Notes under the pieces: generated by a model
Databases searched by the model: none
What the model was told of the DNA's origin: nothing
The model's input: only the letters and a program-made list of their open reading frames with translations
Made by a program: the position numbers and the translations under genes
Source of the DNA: Larimichthys crocea
Taxonomy: Eukaryota > Chordata > Actinopteri > Sciaenidae
Direction of reading: 5' to 3'
Assembly (NCBI RefSeq): GCF_000972845.2
Contig: NC_040016.1
Span: 257,105-321,104, forward strand
DNA: 64,000 bases
In this document: in pieces, positions 10,756-20,720 of the stretch
How positions within the stretch are numbered: the stretch's first letter is position 1
Layout: each line of letters starts with the position of its first letter

Positions 10756-11726
10756 GAGTGTGGGAAACCAGAGGAAACTCACTCACAGAGCCCTGTGGGA
10801 CAATAGATCCAGACCTCTACCCTTGGCGCCACTCACTGCATGTGCCTCAAGTCCATTTGTAGAGAGGCACGTGCCTATTTATTGCTAATGGTCAGAGTGT
10901 GGGAAAGCTCTGGAGGGCAGAGTCAACTGTGAATGACATCCATCCCACCAGCAGCCGAGTAATTCTCCAAAGGGATTTGGCACACTTCAGGAAACAGCTG
11001 CTCCCACCCTCATGAGAAGAGCTGAAATCTTTATCCAAGTGATGGTCAGTACAGAGATGTGATTATGACTGGAGGTTCAAAGTGCATGATGATGATTGAA
11101 AACTTAAAATTTGAGACAACAAATAATTTTCAAGAAAATTTAAGACAAACTTTTGACCAAACTTTGAAGTTTTACAAAGTGTCAGAGCCAGCCAATGGCG
11201 TCCTTTCCCTCCAGATGGCTGGTGATGTCAGGCTCTGTTTCTATAACAACACACAGCCAGCATCTGTCACTGAAGTCCCTTTGTGGTTCATTGACCATAC
11301 AGGGAGTCAGTGTGGGAAACTGAGCTCTACTTGTTACTCACACCGACTACAAGGCACGTGTCAAAAGACTCTACATCTGGACAGCTGCCTGATCATTGTG
11401 TTTTATTGAGTTTATTTAAAGTGCCTCAAGAAACATCACACTGTTCTCTAACATGTTATGGTGAAGTTCTGCAGGATGTAGGATTTGAAATAAAATATCT
11501 GACAATAATCAATAAAAACAGAGGGAACTACCCTACTGCATTGTAGATTTTACCACAATAAAACCAGGGGAAAAACCTACATTTCTAGGATATGTTTCTA
11601 TCATGCATGTATTTCATTTGTTAAACCATAAACGGTGAGCGTGTGCTCAGTCAAAGTCATTGATCCCAGCATCAGGCAGCAGATCTGCTCTCTCTACAGG
11701 GTCACCACTTTCCCACATTCACACAG
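10756..11726 (+). promoter_or_regulatory. Notch/Hes-type regulatory block upstream of her4-like copy 3
   Basis: Same layout as upstream of copy 2. TGTGGGAA sites are at 10759-10766, 10898-10905 and 11311-11318, and TTCCCACA is at 11710-11717. The AGGCACGTGCCT palindrome is at 10865-10876 and a second CACGTG at 11355-11360. Confidence 0.7.
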
Positions 11727-11805
11727 AGCTCTGTGAGTCTCTCTCCATCACCCCCCCAGTCCTCCACCTTTTCCCCTGAGATCTAACCATTGCCCTCACA
11801 CCAAT

Positions 11806-11993
11806 ATAACCATTCGGCGTGTGTAATCCTTTATTGTGTCACCAAGCTCTCTGATTGGCTGAGACTGTGAGAAACTCTACTCAGACCAAGACCCACACAT
11901 TCATATGGAGATGTGGGACTATAAATAGGAGGGATGAAGCCAGCAGAGAGCAGATTCTCTCTACAGAGACCTCTACAGCACAGAGATCCAGAC
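11806..11993 (+). promoter_or_regulatory. Core promoter and 5' UTR of her4-like copy 3
   Basis: Inverted CCAAT (11854-11858), TGTGAGAA (11866-11873) and TATAAATA (11920-11927) lie ahead of the ATG at 11994. Confidence 0.8.
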
Positions 11994-12502
11994 ATGGCAC
12001 CTACAATCACTGCAGCTATGACCAAATCTCAGGAGCATCTGACTCTGACCCACAAGGTAAATTGAAGATTCAAGAAGATTTAAATATGGTTAATGAGAGG
12101 TTGTCTTTGTTCATGCTAACACTTTACTCCAGAATAAGTTGATTAATGACTTTGTTCTTCTCTCTGCAGCTCAGAAAGCCTCTGGTGGAGAAGTTACGCA
12201 GAGAGCGAATCAACAGCAGCATTGAGCAGCTCAAGTCTCTCCTGGGTCCAGAGTTCCTCAAACAGCAGCCAGACTCCAAGCTGGAGAAAGCAGACATCCT
12301 GGAGATGACAGTTTGTGTCCTGAGACGACTGCAGCAGCAGCATCAACAGCAGAGAAGACTGCTGAACCACTTCAACAAGCTGCAGTCTTCCTCTGATGAG
12401 AACCTGAGAGAGGCTGACTTCTCTCCTCTGAGCTCCACAGTCCAGACCAGCATCACCAAAGACAAGAGTCCAGTCAACAGCGCCCCCTGGAGGCCGTGGT
12501 AG
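11994..12502 (+). CDS. her4: her4/hes5-like bHLH-WRPW transcriptional repressor, copy 3
   Basis: Exons 11994-12056 and 12170-12502 encode 131 residues identical to copy 2. The features are the same: leader, proline-containing basic region, helix-loop-helix, glutamine-rich linker, serine/threonine-rich tail and terminal WRPW. The near-identity extends through intron, UTRs and spacer, which points to a very recent duplication or gene conversion. Downstream, similarity to unit 2 drops sharply at about 13565, just after the poly(A) signal. The following spacer is an older, gag-free version. The Orange domain is again not visible. Confidence 0.95.
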
Positions 12503-13546
12503 ACACCTACAGACTGGAGTTACTACCTGACAAACTCAGATGACCATATTGGTCAAAGATTACTGAACTGAATTCTTTCAAGTTTGATGGACTTGTTCTT
12601 CTGTATGTACAGAAGGCTGTATTTTGTGTTTGTCTTTGTGAAGATGACATTTCCTGAGGAAATGACAGCAACAATATCTTTCAAGTTAAGAAAGAGAACA
12701 TCTTGTCATGCATGTTGCATGAACCAAATCTGATTGCATCTGCAATTATTATTATACCTCACTGTACTTCATGTATTGGTAGTATATGCTATGGTAACAT
12801 TTGTTATCTTTTGATTGTTATTGATCACACTGATCAAAAAACTTTAACTGTCCTTTTTATGGACATTTTGTCATAATGGACTTTACCTCACTTTAATCTC
12901 TCTGATTACTCAAAACTGATCTGTTGTAAGATCCAAATGTTTTCACTTTTTTTCTAAAAGTTTTGCTTCATGTCACAATTTTCCTGTGACACTTTTATTA
13001 TTCAATGAGCATCATGTATTGATAGAATATAATGCAATGGTGATATTTGTTACCTCTTGATTAGTAATGATCGATTTGATCTTAATTGTCCTTTTTATGG
13101 ACATTTTGTCATCATGGACTTTCTCTCACTTTATGTGATTATTGAAAAATGATCTGTTTAAGATCAATATGTTTATCCTTTTAATGTTAAAGGTTTGTTT
13201 AATGTCACACTGTCACAGTTTTACAGTGACAATATCATTTTTAACTCAAATTCATTTGAATTTAATGATTGTTAAGAACAATGTGACCTGTTTTAAGGTC
13301 AGTTTTTATTGTTTTTTGGTTTGTTCACAAAGGTCAAATATTTTGATCCACTTGTGAAGAAACTCTCAAAGGACAGTGAGTACTGTGTCCTCAAATATTG
13401 TAAACTGTTTGTCTTTCATAAAGACAGTTGTTCCTTTACTCTCTCTGAGTACAGTGTGTCTTGTAGAAATCTACAAGTTGTTGTTGTTGTGATGTATCAT
13501 CACCTCTAGTTGGAGCTTTCATACTTTGTGTGGCTCAGTGTGCCTT

Positions 13547-13575
13547 GTTGAATAAACAAACACTACCTGCTCAAC
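13547..13575 (+). other. Poly(A) signal of her4-like copy 3 and end of near-identity
   Basis: AATAAA at 13551-13556. From about 13565 the sequence no longer follows unit 2 closely, marking the edge of the recently homogenised block. Confidence 0.6.
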
Positions 13576-14397
13576 ATGTTGTGGTATTTCATTATTTTTC
13601 CTCACAGTTCCTCTCATTATGATGATGAAACAGAGATTTTTCAAATCTGTTTTATTGTTTTTTTCTTATTTAATTGACATATGTCTCTAATATCAATTCC
13701 ACCTTTGAATAACAAAGAAAGATTAAATGTCCCCGCAATATCTGTCTATTCTGAACATACCAGTTTACTGTACACTTAAGCACAGTAAATGTGTTGTTTC
13801 ATTCAGATTTTTCAAGTTAGATAACTCTGTTCATTTGCAGTAAGTAAAGTCAGAAAAAATGTACATTTAAAAAAAGTTTGACACAACATCTTATCAAATG
13901 TGAGTATTTTAATGTAAAACCAATTCTCCCTTTAAAGAGGTCAGACATTGTTTCTAATGAGATGCATAATAAGACACACTTCTATTGTTCCTCTATTGAA
14001 AGCAGTGAAAGGACAGAGTGTGGGAAACCAGAGGAAACTCACTCACAGAGCCCTGTGGGACAATAGATCCAGACCTTTGACCTGAAGGGACAGAGACTAA
14101 AAAAGAGTCTGTTTTTTAGAACTGGACCTTGTTTTAGATCAAAGCTATGATTGAAACTGTTTCTCGATGACATAAATCTTTTTCAGGACAATTTTACCAA
14201 ATAAAAGCCAATATTTTTATAAGTGTTTCTGTCAGTAACATGATGCTGATTATCCTCTTATACATGTTTAAACATAATCTGGTTGATTTCACTTAGTATA
14301 TTGCACAAACATGAAATCTGTATTTTTATTTTATAATGTGAACTACTCCTGTCCAAAATGTGAATCAAATACTTTTAATGTTCACATACTGCTTAGT
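13576..14397. other. Spacer between her4 copies 3 and 4, older gag-free version
   Basis: Sequence at about 13576-13940 is only loosely related to the spacer edges of the other units and has no gag-like fragment. At 13940-14080 it rejoins the conserved block, including a TGTGGGAA CSL-type site at 14019-14026. No gene is recognised. Confidence 0.55.
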
Positions 14398-14466
14398 CTT
14401 TTTTTTTTTTTTTTTTTTTACTTTTTGGCCTTTGTTTGTTTCTTTTGTTGTTGTTGTTGTTGTTGG
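14398..14466. repeat. Poly(T) tract and (GTT)n microsatellite
   Basis: About 22 T residues at 14398-14419 are followed by a GTT run at about 14446-14466. Confidence 0.9.
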
Positions 14467-14650
14467 TTGAAGACCCAGCTCTTCAGAGGTACCTCCTCTC
14501 TTAGCACTACCAACAACTGGACACACTGAATCTACCCCTTTAAGAATTGTCACAGCACATACTGCTGCACTAACACTTTCTTATCGTACTGTACCTTGAT
14601 TGTTTCCCTTCTCTGTAAGTTGTTTTGGATAAAAGTATCAGCTAAATGAC
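14460..14650 (+). mobile_element. Non-LTR retrotransposon 3' fragment (L2-like)
   Basis: It is closely related to the 3' part of the larger fragment at 28290-28780 (GAAGACCCAGCTCTTCAGAG through TTGTTTCCCT...CTGTAAGTTG). It interrupts the conserved her4 upstream block, which resumes at about 14685. The L2/CR1-type assignment is from general resemblance of the larger copy. Confidence 0.5.
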
Positions 14651-14684
14651 AAAAAATGGTTGCTTGGTTTTAGGGGGGGGGCAC

Positions 14685-15240
14685 CCTCTACCCTTGGTGC
14701 CACTCACTGCATGTGCCTCAAGTCCATTTGTAGAGAGGCACATGCCTATTTATTGCAAATGGTCAGAGTGTGGGAAAGCTCTGGAGGGCAGAGTCAACTG
14801 TGAATGACATCCATCCCACCAGCAGCCGAGTAATTCTCCAAAGGGATTTGGCACACTTCAGGAAACAGCTGCTCCCACCCTCATGAGAAGAGCTGAAATC
14901 TTTATCCAAGTGATGGTCAGTACAGAGATGTGATTATGACTGGAGGTTCAAAGTGCATGATGATGATTGAAAACTTAAAATTTGAGACAACAAATAATTT
15001 TCAAGAAAATTTAAGACAAACTTTTGACCAAACTTTGAAGTTTTACAAAGTGTCAGAGCCAGCCAATGGCGTCCTTTCCCTCCAGATGGCTGGTGATGTC
15101 AGGCTCTGTTTCTATAACAACACACAGCCAGCATCTGTCACTGAAGTCCCTTTGTGGTTCATTGACCATACAGGGAGTCAGTGTGGGAAACTGAGCTCTA
15201 CTTGTTACTCACACCGACTACAAGGCACGTGTCAAAAGAC
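14685..15240 (+). promoter_or_regulatory. Regulatory block upstream of her4-like copy 4
   Basis: Resumes the conserved block with TGTGGGAA sites at 14769-14776 and 15182-15189. The Hes-type palindrome is altered here: CACGTG has become CACATG (near 14739-14744). The second CACGTG is kept near 15226-15231. Confidence 0.65.
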
Positions 15241-15841
15241 TCTACATCTGGAAGCTGCCTGATCATTGTGTTTTATTGAGTTTATTTAAAGTGCCTCAAG
15301 ACACTCCACACTGTTCTCTACACATGTTATGGTAAGTTCTGCAGGATGTAGGACTTGAAATAAAATATCTGACTATATCATAAAAACAGGGAACTACCTA
15401 CTGCATTGTAGATTTACCACATGCCGGAAATGTTTTTTGGTTTATTTTATCATACATGTAATTTGTATATTGCACCATTGCCACGTGTGTAATGGGATGA
15501 TGAGCATGTGCTCAGTCAAAGTCATTGATCCCCGCATCAGGCAACAGATCTGCTCTCTACAGGCCCACTTTCAGAATCAAACAAGCTCTGTGGAGTCTCC
15601 TACATCACCCCCCCAGTCCTCCACCTGTTCCCAGAATCTAACCTTGCCCTCACACCATATAACCCTTCAGCGTGTGTATCCTTTATGTGCCACAGCTCTC
15701 TGATTGGCTGAGACTGTGAGAAACTCTACTCAGACCAAGACCCACACATTCATATGGGATGTGGGACTATAAAATAGGGGGATGAAGCCAGCAGAGAGCA
15801 GATTCTCCTCTACAGAGACTCTACAGCACAGAGACCCAGAC

Positions 15842-16338
15842 ATGGCCCTCAATCACTGCAGCTATGACCCAATCTCAGGAGCATTGACTCTGACCCACAA
15901 GGTAAATTAGATTCAAGAAGATTTAAATATGGTTAATGAGAGGTTGTCTTTGTTCATGCTAACACTTTTACTCCAGAATAAGTTGATTATGACTTGTTCT
16001 TCTCTCTGCAGCTCAGAAAGCCTTGTGGAGAAGTTACGCAGAGAGCGAATCAACAAGCAGCATTGAGCAGCTCAGTCTCTCCTGGGTCCAGAGTTCCTCA
16101 AACAGCAGCCAGACTCCAAGCTGGAGAAAGCAAGACATCCTGGAGATGACATTTGTGTTCCTGAGACGACTGCAGCAGCAGCATCAACAGCAGAGAGACT
16201 GCTGAACACTTAACAGCTGCAGTCTTCCTCTGATGAGAACCTGAGAGAGGCTGACTTCTCTCCTCTGAGCCTCACAGTCCCAGACCAGCATCACCAAAGA
16301 CAGCGTCAGTCAACAGCGCCCCCTGGAGGCCGTGGTAG
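15842..16338 (+). pseudogene. her4-like copy 4, frameshifted (pseudogene or poor consensus)
   Basis: Exon 1 from 15842, a GT-AG intron (donor about 15901, acceptor about 16011) and exon 2 to the stop at 16336-16338 are all recognisable. They contain many one- to two-base deletions and a few insertions, for example in the leader, in the KPLVEK segment and in the helix-loop-helix. No continuous protein can be read. The same density of small indels also affects the promoter and intron (about 15250-16330). Sequence on either side matches the other copies closely. This pattern fits an error-rich assembly patch at least as well as natural decay. The TATA-like box (15768) and the CSL-type site (15715-15722) are still readable. 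Confidence 0.8.
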
Positions 16339-17291
16339 ACACCTACAGACTGGAGTTACTACCTGACAAACTCAGATGACCATATTGGTCAAAGATTACT
16401 GAACTGAATTCTTTCAAGTTTGATGGACTTGTTCTTCTGTATGTACAGAAGGCTGTATTTTGTGTTTGTCTTTGTGAAGATGACATTTCCTGAGGAAATG
16501 ACAGCAACAATATCTTTCAAGTTAAGAAAGAGAACATCTTGTCATGCATGTTGCATGAACCAAATCTGATTGCATCTGCAATTATTATTATACCTCACTG
16601 TACTTCATGTATTGGTAGTATATGCTATGGTAACATTTGTTATTCTTTGATTGTTATTGATCACACTGATCAAAAAATTTTAACTGTCCTTTTTATGGAC
16701 ATTTTGTCATAATGGACTTTACCTCACTTTAATCTCTCTGATTACTCAAAACTGATCTGTTGTAAGATCCAAACGTTTTTACTTTTTTTCTAAAAGTTTT
16801 TCTTCATGTCACAATTTTCCTGTGAGACTTGTATTATTCAATGAGCATCATGTATTGATAACATATAATGCAATGGTGATATTTGTTAACTCTTGATTAG
16901 TAATGATCGATTTGATCATAATTGTCCTTTTTATGGACATTTTGTCATCATGGACTTTTTCTCACTTTATGTGATTATTGAAAAATGATCTGTTTAAGAT
17001 CAATATGTTTATCCTTTTAATGTTAAAGGTTTGTTTAATGTCACAGTTTTACAGTGACAATGTAAAAATTGAGTACTGTGTCCTCAAATATTGTAAACTG
17101 TTTGTCTTTCATAAAGACAGTTGTTCCTTTACTCTCAATGAGTACAGTGTGTCTTGTAGAAATCTACAAGTTGTCGTTGTTGTGATGTATCATCACCTCT
17201 AGTTGGAGCTTTCATACTTTGTGTGGCTCATTGTGCCTTGTTGAATAAACAAACACTGCAAGCTGAAAACTTTGTGTTCTCATGTCATTAC
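16339..17291 (+). other. 3' UTR of her4-like copy 4
   Basis: Again close to the 3' UTR of the other copies, apart from an internal deletion near 17055-17070 that removes about 300 bp of sequence present in copies 1-3. AATAAA is at 17244-17249. Confidence 0.6.
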
Positions 17292-17296
17292 GTGTC

Positions 17297-17928
17297 TGTC
17301 ACACCGCGGTGAGGTCAAGCTGGGTTTTTGTCTTGTCTTGTCACTTCCTGTTTTATTTTGAAAGATAACTCTCCTCTCGTTTCAGGTCACTTGCCCTTCC
17401 TCATGTGTCACCGGTCTGATTGTCTTCCCCGCCCTGATCGTTTCCACCTGTTCCCCATTACCCTGTGTATATATTGTCTGCGTCTCCCTTTGTCCTGTGC
17501 CGAAGTGTTTTGTCTCCTGTAGCGTTCACCAAAGCCTCAGTTCATAGCCCACAGCCACAGCTTTATTGCTCTAGTGATCTTTTGTTTCCTTCCTCGCAAG
17601 AGTGATTTTTTGTTGTATTATCTTAGTCTAGCCCTTTTGGTTTCCTAGTGTTTAGCCTAGTGTTTTTTCAGCCTCATAGGAGCGTCCTTAGTTAATGTTT
17701 TCATAGCCTTTTGTTTTCTCCTCGTTGTGAGTGATTTTGATTTCGTTAATCTTTGATAAACTTAGTTCAGAGTTTTTTTCCTCCTCGGAGTGATTTTTTT
17801 GTTTGTTTGTTTCTCTTAGTTTAGGCCTATTTTTATAGCCTCACTCTTTCGAAGGTTCTTGAAGACCTGAATAAAGCTACGCTCAGCCCAACTCTGCGTC
17901 TGAGTCCTCATTGAGTCCCGGCCTGACA
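17297..17928. mobile_element. Solo LTR with 5-bp target-site duplication
   Basis: A 632-bp insertion begins TGTCACACC and ends GGCCTGACA (TG...CA termini). It is flanked by GTGTC at 17292-17296 and again at 17929-17933. The empty site is visible in the paralogous her4 units (near 5047-5058: TATGTGTCACAGTTACC), which shows directly that GTGTC was duplicated. Inside are a TATA-like GTATATATT (near 17467) and AATAAA (near 17871), as expected for an LTR promoter and poly(A) site. No internal retroviral genes are present, so this is the product of LTR-LTR recombination. Confidence 0.9.
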
Positions 17929-17933
17929 GTGTC

Positions 17934-20720
17934 ATGGTTACCAACATTCCTTCACATGCTCAGCTGCCTGTGAGTTCTTCCCCTGGAGGACGGGATCATC
18001 AGTGAAAGTACATTCAAGTATTTCTTGTTTTTCAAGAGTTTTGTTATATAACTTATATTATTTTTGTTATAAAACCCTTTTTTGACACCAAAGATCACAG
18101 TCTTGATACAGATAGATAAGCTATATGTAAATAGACAAACAAATGCTAACCAAATAAATAAGTAAACAGATAAGTGAAAATGGTGTAAGAGATTAAAATG
18201 CATAACCAGAAAAATATATAAATATGGTTTAAGCAAAAGCCAGATTAAAAAGATAAGTCTTACGTTTGTTCTTAAAATATGAACATTCTCGATGACAGAA
18301 AGAAGTACAGATGAGCATAGAAAGTAAAATAAATCAATAACAGGGATATATAAAACTGAGAAAAGAGTTTTGCACTTCAGTGTCATCACAGTCCAAGAGC
18401 CTAACCAAACCAGTTGTGGTATGTTAATTGAGGAGGAATGTGTTTGTTCCATCACAGACGGCAGTGTCAGGGAGTATGCTGTTCCACTAAGAGACAAGAG
18501 ACAAATCCACAGAGGCAACAGCATCGAGATTCATATTTCTGAGGGTAAGGCAACCAAACTTCTCTTTTCTGCACATCTTCAGTATTCTGCCTCTTTAAAC
18601 ACACAGCAGATAAGCAAAAACAAAACTTGAAACCACTTTGGTGGGTACTCAAGTAGAAAAATGCACAGAGGGAAGCTGTGATTTTGTGCATCTTCAGTCA
18701 ACAAATACTGCAGAGTGAAACAACCTTTTAACACTCTTTAAAAGCGTCATAAGACTTGAGACTATCTGTTTGTAAATGTGACCTTTAATAGTCATGGAGA
18801 GTAATGTGGAGGTGGTATCTTATCTTACAAGTTTAGTTGAATTCATTTAACTTAGTTAATCAACATCAGCTTGTTATATGGCATTTGCTGTGTGTGACCA
18901 GTTCTGGTTGTGCGTGGAAAAGTGAGTATGAGTGACAGGACAATACAGGATCCTGATCTACAGGATCAACGCTCCTCCTCAAGCAGCAACGAGCTGGTTC
19001 AAAGAGCTCTTTTACACATACGCATACAAATCAAGTCAAAACAGCGCTAAATTTGGCTAAATTATAAAAGGTATAAGTGGTAAAATGAAAAGCCGTTTGG
19101 GAGCTGAAAGAGCCAGCTCTCCTTGGTGAGCTGAGTCCCTAAAAATAACAGAACTTCCCATCACTAGCATTAAGAGTGTTTATGCTGATGTGTCTCTAAG
19201 GATATAAAAAAAAGGAGGAAGTAACAGTGATTAAAGCAAAGCCAAGTAGCCAAAAACATATCAGTGGGATGCTCAAACCAAAAACCTTTTCCACAGGAGA
19301 CATTTTGACATGTCATCATAGGAAAAACACAGTTTCACGGTCATGATATCACTGCTTCACTGTTCCACTGTCATGGCTCATAGGGACTGGGAATAGAAGA
19401 CAGCTAATATTAGTAACATCTGTGATTTTGCCTCTATGGAAAATTAAATATATGTATGTACTGTATATATGTGTTTGAACCAAAAAAACACCAAGATTGC
19501 TAATACAAGCTTTGGGAACCTGTTGACCCAGCTGACACTGTGTAATTTTCTAAAACTGGATCATTGACATTCAAGTTGTCAGACCAGAGGTAATATGTAA
19601 ATTGCTTAATCTCCTCCCTACATCACAATCTCTCATAAGAGGTAATAATTATGGAAGCATTTTGAGTGGCTGTGTCTCAGGTGGTTAAGCTGGTTGTCCC
19701 CCCCCAGACAAAATGTCCTTGAGCAAGATAAAAACAATTAGTCTCGATGGCTGCCTCGATGGAGCCAGTTTAATTATTTTAGAATTTAGCTGATGAGAAA
19801 TCTAAGTATTGATTAATTTATTAGCTGTTTTGATTAACTCAGACTTCCATCAGCTGTGTAAGGAGGAAGACGTGTGACTGAAAAGGTCCTTTTGTCTGAA
19901 CAAACAGGATGAGCTAGACAGGATCTACCTTGTGTTTTTTTGTTTTGTTTTTTGTTTTGTTTTAAAAATAAATAATCAATGAAAGAAAACAGAAACACGC
20001 AACTCAAGCCTTTTTTGGGATCAGTCTAACATGAGTCAAAAGTAGAGCCTTGTAACCTAAAACAGCAGTTCAAACCGAAAAAGGACAAGACAGTGTTATG
20101 GAGTTTTCTCTCTTTACGTGTGGGCCTTGAGGTCGTTGTAGTTATTTGGCTTTATTTGAGAACAACAGGTGCCAGCCTATCTCAACACTGTGGTGACCAG
20201 GGTCGAAGAAATTGAATGTTGCCTATCTGGACATAATAGATAGCTTGCTGTTGACGTTTCATTAACATAAACAGACAACAGTGTCTCCAGACTAGAATGT
20301 GCTGATGGTAACACTAACATGGGTAAAAACATTCTCTTTGACTACTTCTGGGCGTATAGTATTTGTGGTGTTATTTTGGTCTGACCACCAGCATGAGTTG
20401 GGCAGAATATGAGACTGACTCAGGCACTTCTGATGTACTTTGAGAGTGTCTCTAATTCTTCTTGTCCAAGCGTCAATAAATATTACAGCATAAGACATCA
20501 TAGGTTCCTGAACACTTTCTTCTTTCCTGAACTCACCACTGCCCATTCATTTCCATGTACAGTATATTATACCTTTAAATTACCATTACAAATGAATTAT
20601 GTGAAAACTGTTTTTTAATGTTACCTGGTCAAGGCCGAGCTCCTTTAAATTTCTTAAAGGACAAGATTTTTAACACATTCATTGTGTTTCTGTCTCTTCC
20701 AGCTCTGTGCCTCCTCCAAC
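17934..20720. other. Intergenic region between the her4 array and the ZP-domain gene
   Basis: No gene is recognised with confidence. At 18940-19167 there is a hAT-like remnant, with a palindromic AGAGCTC/GAGCCAGCTCT region and a right end CCCATCACTA. A 190-codon - strand open frame (17952-18524) and an exon-like + strand stretch ending in a GAG|GTAAGG donor (to 18543) overlap each other. Neither matches a family I recognise. A polypyrimidine tract and AG at 20685-20702 just before the ZP-gene ATG could be a 3' splice site joining an upstream 5' UTR exon. Confidence 0.5.

Larger units (their letters stand above)
7360..11635 (+). repeat. Tandem her4 unit 2 (4,276 bp)
   Basis: Direct repeat with a period of 4,276 bp. 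Every landmark recurs at +4276 (gene 7718 and 11994, gag fragment, regulatory block). Differences from unit 3 are a handful of single bases, for example at 7489/11769-11770 and 9029/13305, so the copies are very recent or homogenised by gene conversion. Confidence 0.95.
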
